Positions 7,295 to 15,071 of a stretch of DNA of 18,595 nt are shown here, piece after piece (the first letter of the stretch is position 1; each line of letters begins with the position of its first letter). A program made the translations under genes and the position numbers. The notes beneath the pieces were generated by a model. The model was given only the letters and a program-made list of their open reading frames with translations, was not told the origin of the DNA and did not search any database. The stretch comes from Candidatus Izemoplasmatales bacterium (GTDB taxonomy: Bacteria > Bacillota_I > Bacilli_A > Izemoplasmatales > Hujiaoplasmataceae): the NCBI GenBank assembly GCA_028699855.1, contig JAQVTV010000006.1, positions 1 through 18,595 on the forward strand. The letters run 5' to 3'.

Positions 7295-8566
7295 CTAGAG
7301 AATTTTCATATTGTGCAAACGCGCGTATCGCGGCCCGATATAGTCGATGCGTCGGATCGTTTCCTTCGACAGCGCGAGTGAAGCCAAGGCTTGATCGATG
7401 CTGCCACTGAAGGAGAATCCGCTGACCGGATGGGTGGTGGAGCCGTCAAAATATCTGCCAAGACGCACTTCTCCTCCGATATAGCCGGAATGAATGTCGA
7501 CTTGAATCCCTGATAGCGAGATGATTTCGATATGGGGCTTCTTTTTGAGTTGATGGATGGATTGAGTCCCTTTATTCACTTGGATGGTATGCATATCGCC
7601 ATTGGGTTCGACATTCAGATATCGGGCATATTGATTGGACCCGAAATAATCGACGATCACGCCATCGCGGATGATGGTGACTGGGCGAAGGATGACGCCG
7701 TCGGCGTCGAATTGGTCCATCTTTGATTGCGGGCATAAGCCAATCGTCAGCATCTCGCCGTCACCTTGCTTTTGGATGGAATCGCCGATTTTCTTGGCGG
7801 TCATCCCTTTGTAGATCGCGGGATACGAATAGTCTTCGATCAAGGCCTCGAATAATGAGCGCAAATCCGCTTCTCTCAGCAACACGTCACACGTCATGGA
7901 ATGGGCGAGGGGGCTCGCTTCATAGCGGTCCTTGACATCCTGGAGACTCTGGGCGGCCATCCGTGAAATCGCTTCAAGGTCCAATGTCACATACGATTCA
8001 GTTCGGTATAATTCGACTTTGTCCTTATCTCCGTCATACGAAGGAATGGCTTCAAGATCGATGCGGTTCAACGTCTTACTGAGATGAACTCCTTGGGAAT
8101 TGCGCAAGCGGGTGCGCTCTTCGGTAAGAAACAGCTCGATCGCATTGAACCGGTGATGCTCGGAACCTTGATCAATCAAAATGTGGGCGATTTGGTCAAG
8201 CAGTTCAAAGGGGTGTTCGGTCAAGGGGACTTGTTTCCATGAACGACGCTTACCGCCCTTGACGAGTTGATAATCTGGATTGAGGATCAAAGACGCGTTC
8301 TCGAGGGCATCATCGATCATGTCCGACAGTTCGCGAGCGGACAGGGGACGATTGATGGCGATTTTTGCGGAACCGAGATAGACTTCATCATTTTTTCTGA
8401 AGCGATGATAGATCGTCACTTGATAGTCGGTCGTATCCTGGACTCTTCGTGTTTCCGAACGCTCCCGGACATAGAAAGCCTGATGACTCAAGGTTCTCTT
8501 CTCACTGACCAACCAATCATCCACGCCGGGATGATTTTTGAGGGCGGTCACAATTTTATGCATCAT
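7295..8566 (-). CDS. tldE: TldE/PmbA-family metalloprotease subunit
   Basis: TldE (PmbA) pairs with TldD in a cytoplasmic heterodimeric protease that unfolds and degrades small peptides, including maturation of peptide antibiotics and, in E. coli, the CcdA antitoxin. This 423-aa protein has the PmbA C-terminus (VSGFSFSGSIDQALASL, then RRIDYIGPRYARL) and GYIGGEVRLGRYFDGSTTHP before it. It lacks the HExxxH zinc motif, as expected for the non-catalytic partner. The start at 8566 begins MMHKIVTALK, overlaps the tldD stop as ATGA and has AAGGTGA upstream; a longer in-frame start at 8620 would lie inside tldD. No RiPP precursor gene is visible nearby, so a housekeeping peptide-clearing role is the simpler reading. 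Confidence 0.9.
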   Translation of the reverse strand: MMHKIVTALKNHPGVDDWLVSEKRTLSHQAFYVRERSETRRVQDTTDYQVTIYHRFRKNDEVYLGSAKIAINRPLSARELSDMIDDALENASLILNPDYQLVKGGKRRSWKQVPLTEHPFELLDQIAHILIDQGSEHHRFNAIELFLTEERTRLRNSQGVHLSKTLNRIDLEAIPSYDGDKDKVELYRTESYVTLDLEAISRMAAQSLQDVKDRYEASPLAHSMTCDVLLREADLRSLFEALIEDYSYPAIYKGMTAKKIGDSIQKQGDGEMLTIGLCPQSKMDQFDADGVILRPVTIIRDGVIVDYFGSNQYARYLNVEPNGDMHTIQVNKGTQSIHQLKKKPHIEIISLSGIQVDIHSGYIGGEVRLGRYFDGSTTHPVSGFSFSGSIDQALASLALSKETIRRIDYIGPRYARLHNMKIL

Positions 8567-9969
8567 CCGATTTTCACCTTCGCTTTCAGACAGGCACCGC
8601 CATCGCTGACGCGCACCCATTCTTTATAGCCCTTGCCACACGAACCACTACCGATGATCTCGAAATTTTTGGATACCGCGGTGATGGACATCAATAAGTC
8701 GATGACATACCCACTCATGACGCAAGGAGAGACAATCTTTCCCGAAAATGCGCCATCGACGATTTCACGCCCATAGTGAGCGGTGCATTGTATCCCCCAG
8801 TTTTTGGGGTCTTCCATGCCATTGTTCGTCTGAAAGAGCATGTAGCCGTGGGAGATGCTTTGAATCATTTGCTCCAATTCATCGTTGCCGGGTTCAAAAA
8901 ACGTATTGGTCATACGCGTGTATGCCTTGCGTTTATAGGATTCTCTGCGGCCATTGCCCGTTGGTTCGACGCCGAGCTGCAAAGCCGAAATGGTATCGGC
9001 GATGCCACGCTTCAAGATGCCCTTGTCGATGATCTTGGTGTTTTGCGCGAGGACGCCTTCATCATCGAAGAAATACGAAGCCACGCTGAAAGCCGATTTC
9101 GCACCGTCTCTCATGTGTACGCAGTTCGATGCAACGCGTTTGTTCATGTACTCTTTGGCTTTAGCGCGGTCCTTGACGAACATGTCCATCTCCACACCGT
9201 GGCCAAAGGCTTCATGGGCGATGAGACCTGTGATCGATGGATCAGTGATGACATCGTAGAATCCTGGTTCGGGCGGAGTGGCGTCGAGGAGTTCAACTGC
9301 AAGTTTCGCGGTGGTCACCACACGCGTTTTCAGTTCATCCAAGGCTTCTGCCAAATTATTCATTCCAAAGCCATCATAGGCGTATTTGGTCGACGCTTCG
9401 CGACGAGATACGACAAACACCCGAGGATTGCTCCAGGTGTAGTATTGTTCAAGGTCACGTGCTTGGGATAGAAACATCTTGGATACTTCGGTATGCTCGA
9501 CGTGTACGCGGACATTGACGATGGCTTCCGACACTTCGAGACCTCGCTGGACATCTTCTTTGAATGAAGCGATGATTTCTTCCTTGGACATATCTCGACC
9601 GAGATCTTTTCGGACAAACCGTTTGACGAGGGGACGCTCCTGAATCAGAGGTGCATTCACGGGAGAAATCGTTCCCTTGGACGATGTCAATTGCTGGATG
9701 GATGCAATAATCAGGGGAATATTCGCCTTGGTAATCTCATTAAAGGCATATTCGCTGTAGCGGTTTTGATCAAAGACACGTACCACAAATCCGCATTCGC
9801 TGATGCCGCTCGGTGAAATCGTCGTCGTTTGACGGTCTACCGTGATCGCGAAGCCATGGACATCGGTTGCGAGTACACTGACGTAAGGATATAAGGTTTG
9901 AAGCTGTCGGACGAGCATACGTAATAAAGGTTTTTTTGTACGCAAATAATGCGAGAATTGATGAGCCAT
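8563..9969 (-). CDS. tldD: TldD-family zinc metalloprotease
   Basis: Catalytic subunit of the TldD/TldE protease, 468 aa, near the family's usual length. The zinc motif HEAFGH (HExxxH) is at residues 252-257 in the block ITGLIAHEAFGHGVEMDMF. The probable third ligand is C444 in GSGSCGKGYKEW, near the C-terminus. The N-terminal domain has the substrate-channel segment typical of the family, ending around residue 230. The ATG at 9969 follows GGAGG at a good distance. The gene is first in a two-gene operon and is coupled to tldE by ATGA. A nearby extended -10 and a repeated 9-mer mark its promoter region. Confidence 0.95.
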   Translation of the reverse strand: MAHQFSHYLRTKKPLLRMLVRQLQTLYPYVSVLATDVHGFAITVDRQTTTISPSGISECGFVVRVFDQNRYSEYAFNEITKANIPLIIASIQQLTSSKGTISPVNAPLIQERPLVKRFVRKDLGRDMSKEEIIASFKEDVQRGLEVSEAIVNVRVHVEHTEVSKMFLSQARDLEQYYTWSNPRVFVVSRREASTKYAYDGFGMNNLAEALDELKTRVVTTAKLAVELLDATPPEPGFYDVITDPSITGLIAHEAFGHGVEMDMFVKDRAKAKEYMNKRVASNCVHMRDGAKSAFSVASYFFDDEGVLAQNTKIIDKGILKRGIADTISALQLGVEPTGNGRRESYKRKAYTRMTNTFFEPGNDELEQMIQSISHGYMLFQTNNGMEDPKNWGIQCTAHYGREIVDGAFSGKIVSPCVMSGYVIDLLMSITAVSKNFEIIGSGSCGKGYKEWVRVSDGGACLKAKVKIG

Positions 9970-9981
9970 TGAATCGCCTCC

Positions 9982-10019
9982 ATGTGAATCATTGTACCAT
10001 ATTTGCCTGTATGTGAATC
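9982..10019 (-). promoter_or_regulatory. tldD promoter with flanking direct repeats
   Basis: On the minus strand TGGTACAAT (9999-9991) fits an extended -10 element, without a convincing -35. The 9-mer ATGTGAATC (plus strand) occurs at 9982-9990, abutting the -10, and at 10011-10019 in the -35 area. The repeats could be a regulator site, but nine bases in AT-rich DNA may be chance. Confidence 0.45.
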
Positions 10020-10114
10020 TGTTTTTCGCTTTTCAAGATACAAATTAGTGTCATATTGATGATATATCTACTCTGATTATATCTGTGCTTTTGACTGAGA
10101 ATGTATGTTCTTGC

Positions 10115-10143
10115 TTTACATTCCACATAAATCCAAGTATAAT
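10115..10143 (+). promoter_or_regulatory. Sigma-A promoter of the acyltransferase gene
   Basis: TTTACA (10115-10120), a 17-bp spacer and a consensus TATAAT (10138-10143). The start point near 10150 excludes the in-frame GTG at 10085 as translation start. Confidence 0.8.
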
Positions 10144-10174
10144 CGTTCTAGACCCCATAGAAAGATCTGATTTC

Positions 10175-11452
10175 ATGATAAAAGAAACCATCAAAGAACG
10201 GCGTTGGTTCCGCCTGGACAATGCCGCTAAAATTTATCCAGTGATTCAAAGCGCAAAAAATTCCGGCATTTATCGCATGTCGGTTTTTCTCGATGAAACG
10301 ATCGATCCCTCGCGTTTGCGCGATGCGGTGATGGATTGTCGCGATCGCTTTCCCGCCTTCTTCGTCAGACTGCATCTGGGTTTGTTCTGGTACTACACAG
10401 ACACGAACGACAAGGAACCTTTGGTCGTCAACGAATCACCATTTGCTTGTCGATCCATTATGACGCACAAGAACAACGGTTTCATGTTCACCTTCTTTTA
10501 TTATGAAAACAAGATATCGCTGGAAATGTTTCATTCGCTCAGCGATGGCGGTGGCGCTTTTGAGTTTTTAAAGCTTGTCCTTTATCGCTATCTCGAGCAT
10601 TCGGGACACACACAAATCAATGACGGCAACGTCTTTTCCTTGCTCGACTTTCCTTCCTTGCAGGAACTTGAGGACAGTTACAACGTCTATTACACACAAC
10701 CCTCCCATCTCAAAGATCCCTTTCCCGTCGCCTACCGCATTTCCGGAAAACACTTTCTCAGAGATGGCATCAGCATCACCAGCGGGCGGATACCGACGCA
10801 TGAACTGTATGCCTTCGCCAAATCGAAAAACGCGAGCATATCGCAAATCATCGTCGCGAACTGGATTCAAGCGATCATCCGACAAGGAGACGCGCGCGCG
10901 CTGAGGAAACATCCGATCACCATCAGCGTACCCGTCAATTTGCGAAAATATTTCTCTTCATATTCCATCCGAAACTTTTCACTGTATTTCAACGTGACCT
11001 ATCACGTCCAAAGTCAAGAGGATGATTTTGACCTCATCCTCGACCGGGTCAAACGTGACTTTTCCGAGCAACTCACCAAAGATAAACTCCAAGAACGTCT
11101 CAACAAGAACGTCTCATTCGAGCGCAACTTCCTCGTGCGGATCTGTCCTCTGTTTCTGAAGAAACTGATGTTCAAAATTGGGTATGCTTTGATCGGACAT
11201 AAACCAATCACTTCGTCAGTCACCAACTTTGGCAACGTAGCTTTGCCAGAGACGATGCGTTCACATATCGAAGCATTCGAGTTCAATCTTGCGAGCGGAA
11301 CCAAACCGGGGATTGCCGTCGTCAGTTATGAAAACGTCACCGCGATCGTCATCTCGAGTTGTTTTAAAAATTCCGGACTTGAACAAACCTTCTTCCAATT
11401 TTTCGGAAAAGAAAATCTCTCTGTCCGCATTCATACGAACAACTGGGAATAG
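10175..11452 (+). CDS. CoA-dependent acyltransferase, alcohol acetyltransferase/condensation-domain superfamily
   Basis: A 425-aa protein with the superfamily active-site motif HxxxDG as HSLSDG at residues 120-125, in the block EMFHSLSDGGGAFEFLK. The histidine would be the general base moving an acyl group from CoA or a carrier protein to an alcohol or amine. The N-terminus has the typical pattern ETIDPSRLRDAVMDCRDRFP. A later ITISVPVNLRKYFSSYS segment resembles the alcohol acetyltransferase-like subgroup, and FGNVALPE is the usual strand near the C-terminus. I start it at the ATG at 10175 because the promoter lies at 10115-10143; the ribosome binding site is weak. It has no carrier protein or synthetase neighbour and is its own transcription unit, so the acyl donor and acceptor are unknown. 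No signal peptide or membrane segment is seen. Confidence 0.8.
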   Translation: MIKETIKERRWFRLDNAAKIYPVIQSAKNSGIYRMSVFLDETIDPSRLRDAVMDCRDRFPAFFVRLHLGLFWYYTDTNDKEPLVVNESPFACRSIMTHKNNGFMFTFFYYENKISLEMFHSLSDGGGAFEFLKLVLYRYLEHSGHTQINDGNVFSLLDFPSLQELEDSYNVYYTQPSHLKDPFPVAYRISGKHFLRDGISITSGRIPTHELYAFAKSKNASISQIIVANWIQAIIRQGDARALRKHPITISVPVNLRKYFSSYSIRNFSLYFNVTYHVQSQEDDFDLILDRVKRDFSEQLTKDKLQERLNKNVSFERNFLVRICPLFLKKLMFKIGYALIGHKPITSSVTNFGNVALPETMRSHIEAFEFNLASGTKPGIAVVSYENVTAIVISSCFKNSGLEQTFFQFFGKENLSVRIHTNNWE

Positions 11453-11473
11453 GCCCTAAAACGTGATTTATAG

Positions 11474-11499
11474 CCCCGGATACCATCCGGGGTTTTTTT
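11474..11499 (+). terminator. Rho-independent terminator of the acyltransferase gene
   Basis: Perfect 8-bp stem CCCCGGAT/ATCCGGGG with an ACC loop and seven T. The right arm and T-tract (from 11483) belong to the left copy of the 55-bp duplication; the left arm does not, so only this copy can form the hairpin. Confidence 0.95.
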
Positions 11500-11537
11500 A
11501 TTGATCGCTTGGATGGAACGTATGCGATATGATATAA
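11483..11537 (+). repeat. Left copy of the 55-bp target-site duplication
   Basis: Identical over 55 bp to 13538-13592. It immediately borders the left inverted repeat of the IS. It carries the terminator's right arm and a copy of the downstream promoter, whose -10 now reads TATAAC instead of TATAAT. Confidence 0.95.
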
Positions 11538-11550
11538 CCTGACTTTTGCA
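11538..11550 (+). repeat. Left terminal inverted repeat of the IS
   Basis: CCTGACTTTTGCA, the exact reverse complement of 13525-13537. Partial similarity continues a few bases further inward (TAAT shared). Confidence 0.88.
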
Positions 11551-11561
11551 GTAGATAATAG

Positions 11562-11607
11562 AAAAAAAGGACAATATCGCCATTTCTAGGGATGTTGTCC
11601 TTTTTTT
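11562..11607. terminator. Bidirectional terminator hairpin at the left end of the IS
   Basis: A 13-bp perfect stem AAAAAAAGGACAA/TTGTCCTTTTTTT with a 20-nt loop. T-tracts on both strands allow termination in both directions. It ends transposase transcription and blocks read-in from the acyltransferase side. Confidence 0.75.
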
Positions 11608-11619
11608 CAAATGTTGTGT

Positions 11620-13323
11620 TTAGTTATTTCTTTTCAGATGAATCAATTGATTTCGTAATCGTTCAACTTTAATTCGTTTTTGCAGAAGGTTGATTTGATA
11701 AGCATCTTGAATTTGATGAAAGATCGCCGAAGTGTCCATAAGCATGTACACATCTTTTTCCAGTTTAACTGCGTTTGCACTATTTAAAGCTTCTTTCAAT
11801 TGATGAATCGGATATGGCTTATCGAGTTTTAGTTGAAGAAGTCGGTATAAGGTCAATGCTAGATAACAGGTAAGGAAATGACCTTTGATGTGTTCATCTG
11901 TCCAAACGTAGATGGGTCTGCCTTCTAAGTCGCTCTTTGTGACTTTGAACGATTCTTCAATTTTTGATAATTGATGATAGTGATGAATGATATCGCGTGG
12001 TTCTAAGCTTAAATCATTGGTCACGATACAGTAATATCCATCCAGTGCAATATCTCTTTCGTATTTTTCTTGATTGAATACATAAGTCGGTTTGGTTTTT
12101 AATACTTCACCGGTTGTTTTATCAATCATCATCTTTTTAAAATACTTCTTTACGCCAAAACTATTGGACGCATTCAGTAAAGAAGGATTATTGATAAACT
12201 TTTCTATTTTCTCTTCTAAGAACCCTCTTTTGTTTCTCTGATAACCCTCTTCATTCTTTGACCAGAAGCATAAGAGATGTTCCGTAATTGAATAAGTGGA
12301 TCCATCTGGTCTTTTTACTTGCCGCTCTCTTTGGACGCTCTTGGATTTGAAGGTATTATCACTATTCCATTCATAGTCTTCTTGTTCCAAGACAATGTGC
12401 GCGAGTTCTGTGCCTCTTGCTCTGATCCGTTGACTGATGATATAAAAATCATCTTCATTATCGATATAGGCAAGATTCTCTCCGGAATTGTTTCCTTTGT
12501 CAGCCACGATGGTTATTTTTCCTAGATTGTATTCTTTCTTAATCTTTTGTAATAGCGGCTTCATTGTCGATAAATCATTCGTGTTTCCGGGAAACAATTC
12601 ATAGGTAATCGGAATCCCTTCTTTATCAATGAAGAGCCCCATTTGGACAATGCCGGTTTCTCTATTTTCTTTCGATACGCCTTTTTGTCTTAAACCTTCT
12701 AAGTTTTCTGACTCAAAGTAATAGTTGGTCACGTCATAAAATACTAAAGAACAATCTCTTCCTCTTGTTTCTTGGATTCGATTGTGAATGTGAAGCGTCA
12801 GTTCATCTTTCATCGAAGATAGATGAGTCAAACTGCGATAAACATCATCAATGGAAAAGTCAGGTAGTTCAAAAAAATAATTGCCTTTTTGTTCATACGT
12901 TTTTTTCTTTGATGCCGGATTTAAACATCTTGAAAAGACAAGTAACTTCAAGATGTCATCGATTGAATAACTGACATTGGTCTTTGCTTGATAGGTGTTC
13001 ATGAACTGCGATATTTGAAGTTCATTGTAGATTGCTTCTAAAAAAACATATCCATAGTTCAGTGGTGCTTGATCGCCACATTGTAGTTCGTTCATATCAA
13101 ATGTGATTGTGACGAATTGTTTCTGACGCGCACGCTCTGTTTCAACCCTTGCCCATTCCTTCAGTTCTTCCAACGCTTTCGGATTATCTTTGATGAAATC
13201 TGAAAGATGCCCATAAGACTTTAATATGCGTTGTTTCGTTTTCCCATTGAGATCTCGATATCCTTCTACGAGATAGACGAGATAGTCCTTGTTGTATGGA
13301 GCTTTTGTTAATCGAATATACAC
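11620..13323 (-). CDS. IS1634-family transposase (DDE, IS4 superfamily)
   Basis: A 567-aa transposase with an apparently complete frame. Candidate catalytic residues are D197 in LVFYDVTNYYFES, D275 in ITIVADKGN and E456 in SKIEESFKVTK, followed by K463, as in the DDE-type Y-x2-R-x3-E-x6-K region of IS4-like enzymes (the R position is L here). The C-terminal GRPIYVWTDEHIKGHFL block is typical of IS1634/IS1549 proteins. It starts with GTG at 13323 behind GGTGGTGATT; the N-terminus YIRLTKAPYNKDYLVYLVEG fits the family. A promoter-like TTGTGT-17-TATAAT lies at 13371-13343 on the minus strand. No frameshift is visible. Confidence 0.95.
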   Translation of the reverse strand: MYIRLTKAPYNKDYLVYLVEGYRDLNGKTKQRILKSYGHLSDFIKDNPKALEELKEWARVETERARQKQFVTITFDMNELQCGDQAPLNYGYVFLEAIYNELQISQFMNTYQAKTNVSYSIDDILKLLVFSRCLNPASKKKTYEQKGNYFFELPDFSIDDVYRSLTHLSSMKDELTLHIHNRIQETRGRDCSLVFYDVTNYYFESENLEGLRQKGVSKENRETGIVQMGLFIDKEGIPITYELFPGNTNDLSTMKPLLQKIKKEYNLGKITIVADKGNNSGENLAYIDNEDDFYIISQRIRARGTELAHIVLEQEDYEWNSDNTFKSKSVQRERQVKRPDGSTYSITEHLLCFWSKNEEGYQRNKRGFLEEKIEKFINNPSLLNASNSFGVKKYFKKMMIDKTTGEVLKTKPTYVFNQEKYERDIALDGYYCIVTNDLSLEPRDIIHHYHQLSKIEESFKVTKSDLEGRPIYVWTDEHIKGHFLTCYLALTLYRLLQLKLDKPYPIHQLKEALNSANAVKLEKDVYMLMDTSAIFHQIQDAYQINLLQKRIKVERLRNQLIHLKRNN

Positions 13324-13342
13324 AGAATCACCACCTATTTAA

Positions 13343-13371
13343 ATTATATAACTAAACACACATAAACACAA
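13343..13371 (-). promoter_or_regulatory. Candidate transposase promoter
   Basis: TTGTGT (13371-13366), a 17-bp spacer and TATAAT (13348-13343), about 20 bp before the GTG start. The -35 overlaps one copy of an 11-mer, TGTTGTGTTTA (13363-13373, reverse strand), that recurs near both IS ends, suggesting that the transposase could regulate its own promoter. A TTGACA at 13395-13390 has no -10 at proper spacing. Confidence 0.5.
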
Positions 13372-13426
13372 CACATATTACTAAGTATTTGTCAACTTTA
13401 TTGTTTTGCAGTTCTTAGATAAGAAA

Positions 13427-13463
13427 AACCGCCTTTTCTCTATTTCTGGAGGAAAAGACGGTT
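13427..13463. terminator. Hairpin near the right end of the IS
   Basis: AACCGCCTTTTC pairs with GAAAAGACGGTT (11 of 12 positions) around a 13-nt loop. It lies between the right IS end and the transposase promoter, where it could stop or mask transcripts entering from outside. The T-tracts are weaker than at the left end. Confidence 0.5.
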
Positions 13464-13524
13464 CATATTTTGTTGTGTTTATCTTGTTTTATGTGATATA
13501 TTCCGAAACTCAAAGATTAGATGA

Positions 13525-13537
13525 TGCAAAAGTCAGG
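13525..13537 (-). repeat. Right terminal inverted repeat of the IS
   Basis: TGCAAAAGTCAGG on the plus strand, the exact reverse complement of the left end at 11538-11550, followed directly by the right 55-bp target duplication. Confidence 0.88.
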
Positions 13538-13592
13538 CCATCCGGGGTTTTTTTATTGATCGCTTGGATGGAACGTATGCGATATGATATAA
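13538..13592 (+). repeat. Right copy of the 55-bp target-site duplication
   Basis: Identical to 11483-11537. It holds only the right arm of the acyltransferase terminator, so no hairpin forms, but it keeps the promoter for the DUF1538 gene. The last base of the -10 (13593) is just outside the repeat. Confidence 0.95.
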
Positions 13593-13593
13593 T
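13564..13593 (+). promoter_or_regulatory. Promoter of the DUF1538-PII operon
   Basis: TTGGAT (13564-13569), an 18-bp spacer and TATAAT (13588-13593) preceded by TGA, which makes a perfect extended -10. The start point near 13600 leaves a very short leader with a strong GGAGGGG ribosome binding site. Confidence 0.7.
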
Positions 13594-13613
13594 AGTCCGT
13601 AGGAGGGGAAACA

Positions 13614-15071
13614 ATGCAGGGACTTGTAGGAAAATTCAAGGAAGTCCTCTACGCAGTACTTCCCGTAACGATCATCGTCATCATTCTACATTTCACTTTC
13701 ACACCCATTGAATCCGGCATTCTCGGGCGTTTTTTTATCGGGGCATTATTTGTGTGGTTGGGATTAAGCGTTTTTCTGATCGGCGTGGACCTCGGAATCA
13801 CACCCATGGGCGAATTATTTGGCAAAACCATCGCCAAAAGCAAAAAAATGATCATCATCATCTTGTCGGGAATTGGATTAGGCTTTCTGATCACCATCGC
13901 AGAACCCGATCTCCTCATTGTCGCAAAAACAGTTGAAACGATGACGAGATCAGCGCTGTCCCAATTCCTGATAGTCTTGACGGTTGCCCTGTTCATCGGG
14001 GTTTTCGTCGCCATCGGTATGGCGCGTATCCTTTTGAAAATCCCGCTCCATTTCATTATTCTCGGTTCATATATAATTCTTGGAATCCTGGCCTTGTTTA
14101 TCGACGCAGACTTGGTTGGCATTGCCTTTGATATATCTGGTGCCACCACAGGCGCGATGGCTGTACCTTTTATTTTAGCGATCGCAGTCGGCATCGCCTC
14201 ATTGCAGCGATCGGGAAAAAACTCGGAAAAAGACAGTTTCGGCCTCGTCGGAATTGCTTCTGTCGGAGCCATCATTGCTGTGCTGCTCATTTTGGCCATC
14301 CGTCGCCCCGACACCACCCAGGCCGGAATCGAACTTCTGACTGAAAGCCACCGTTTTTGGGATGTCGCCAAAGAAGCGTTGTTCGCACTCGGTCCGATCT
14401 TCATTCTATCGATATTAGGAAACATCTTCTTCTTCAAACTCAGTCGCCGCAAGTTCAGGATAATTCTCTTTGGATTTCTCTTCACCTACATCGGTTTGAC
14501 CTTGTTTCTCTTTGGTGTTTACTCAGGGTTCCTTGAAACCGGTAGAGTCCTCGGGAGTGGTTTGTCCAGCCAATCGAATGTTCTCGTGATCATCACGAGC
14601 TTCGTCCTCGGCGTCTTGGCCATCCTTGCCGAGCCCGCAGTCTATATTTTGACTCAGCAGATCAATACCGTGACCGCAGGTTCCGTGTCAAAACCGCTCG
14701 TGATCGCAGGGCTTGCACTGGGTGTGGGCGGTGCACTTGTCCTTAATTATCTAAGATTCCAGATCGACGGCCTCGCCTTATGGCATATCTTATTACCGGG
14801 TTATGCCCTCGCGCTTGGACTGATGTTTCTAACGCCAAAATTGTTCGTCGGTATGGGTTTTGATGCCGGCGGGGTCGCGAGCGGCCCGATCGCCGCGACT
14901 TTCATCTTTGCGTTTTCCCAAGGCATTGCCTATGAAAATCAAGGGGCATTACTCCTCAAAGATGCCTTCGGGATGATCGCTCTCATCGCGCTTGTCCCAA
15001 TTCTCATGGTCGAATTGCTCGGAATTCTCTATAAAATCAAAGCGAAACGGGAGGTGAAAAGGAATGCATAG
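13614..15071 (+). CDS. DUF1538 family integral membrane protein, two internal repeats
   Basis: A 485-aa very hydrophobic protein, probably 10-14 membrane helices by eye, built from two DUF1538 units. The repeat is directly visible: IAEPDLL near 94-101 matches LAEPAVY near 338-344, and FDISGATTGAMAVPF (172-186) matches FDAGGVASGPIAATF (416-430), both offset by about 243 residues. The two halves are joined by a charged linker around 198-208. The family has no settled function; the inverted-repeat-like build and its constant PII partner suggest a transporter gated by PII, which is inference. The ATG at 13614 follows GTAGGAGGGG. The stop overlaps the next start by 8 nt, so the two proteins are probably made together. 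Confidence 0.9.
   Translation: MQGLVGKFKEVLYAVLPVTIIVIILHFTFTPIESGILGRFFIGALFVWLGLSVFLIGVDLGITPMGELFGKTIAKSKKMIIIILSGIGLGFLITIAEPDLLIVAKTVETMTRSALSQFLIVLTVALFIGVFVAIGMARILLKIPLHFIILGSYIILGILALFIDADLVGIAFDISGATTGAMAVPFILAIAVGIASLQRSGKNSEKDSFGLVGIASVGAIIAVLLILAIRRPDTTQAGIELLTESHRFWDVAKEALFALGPIFILSILGNIFFFKLSRRKFRIILFGFLFTYIGLTLFLFGVYSGFLETGRVLGSGLSSQSNVLVIITSFVLGVLAILAEPAVYILTQQINTVTAGSVSKPLVIAGLALGVGGALVLNYLRFQIDGLALWHILLPGYALALGLMFLTPKLFVGMGFDAGGVASGPIAATFIFAFSQGIAYENQGALLLKDAFGMIALIALVPILMVELLGILYKIKAKREVKRNA

Larger units (their letters stand above)
11538..13537 (-). mobile_element. Complete IS1634-family insertion sequence (2,000 bp)
   Basis: The element is bounded by 13-bp perfect inverted repeats CCTGACTTTTGCA (11538-11550 and 13525-13537) and a 55-bp direct duplication of the target. 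It holds one transposase gene on the minus strand and a hairpin near each end. IS1634 of Mycoplasma mycoides and IS1549 of Mycobacterium smegmatis are known for unusually long, variable target duplications, which fits the 55-bp repeat. Its DNA looks more AT-rich than the neighbours. With intact ends, intact ORF and identical duplications, it appears to be a recent, possibly active insertion. Confidence 0.95.

Noticed and set aside
7295..9969. tldD-tldE as part of a RiPP bacteriocin cluster
   Set aside because: No precursor peptide, modifying enzyme or exporter gene is visible next to it.
10085..10174. GTG start for the acyltransferase at 10085
   Set aside because: A consensus promoter at 10115-10143 places the transcription start downstream of this codon.
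11483..13592. 55-bp repeats as phage-type attachment sites of an integrated element
   Set aside because: The enclosed DNA has a DDE transposase and terminal inverted repeats but no integrase; IS1634 relatives are known to make long duplications.
13406..13711. Small plus-strand open frame of 101 codons crossing the right IS end
   Set aside because: It spans the IS boundary, the duplicated target and the start of the DUF1538 gene in another frame, so it is not a coherent gene.
13649..14485. Minus-strand open frame of 278 codons inside the DUF1538 gene
   Set aside because: Antisense shadow of a clear membrane protein; composition is Arg/Met/Ser/Pro-rich without family resemblance.
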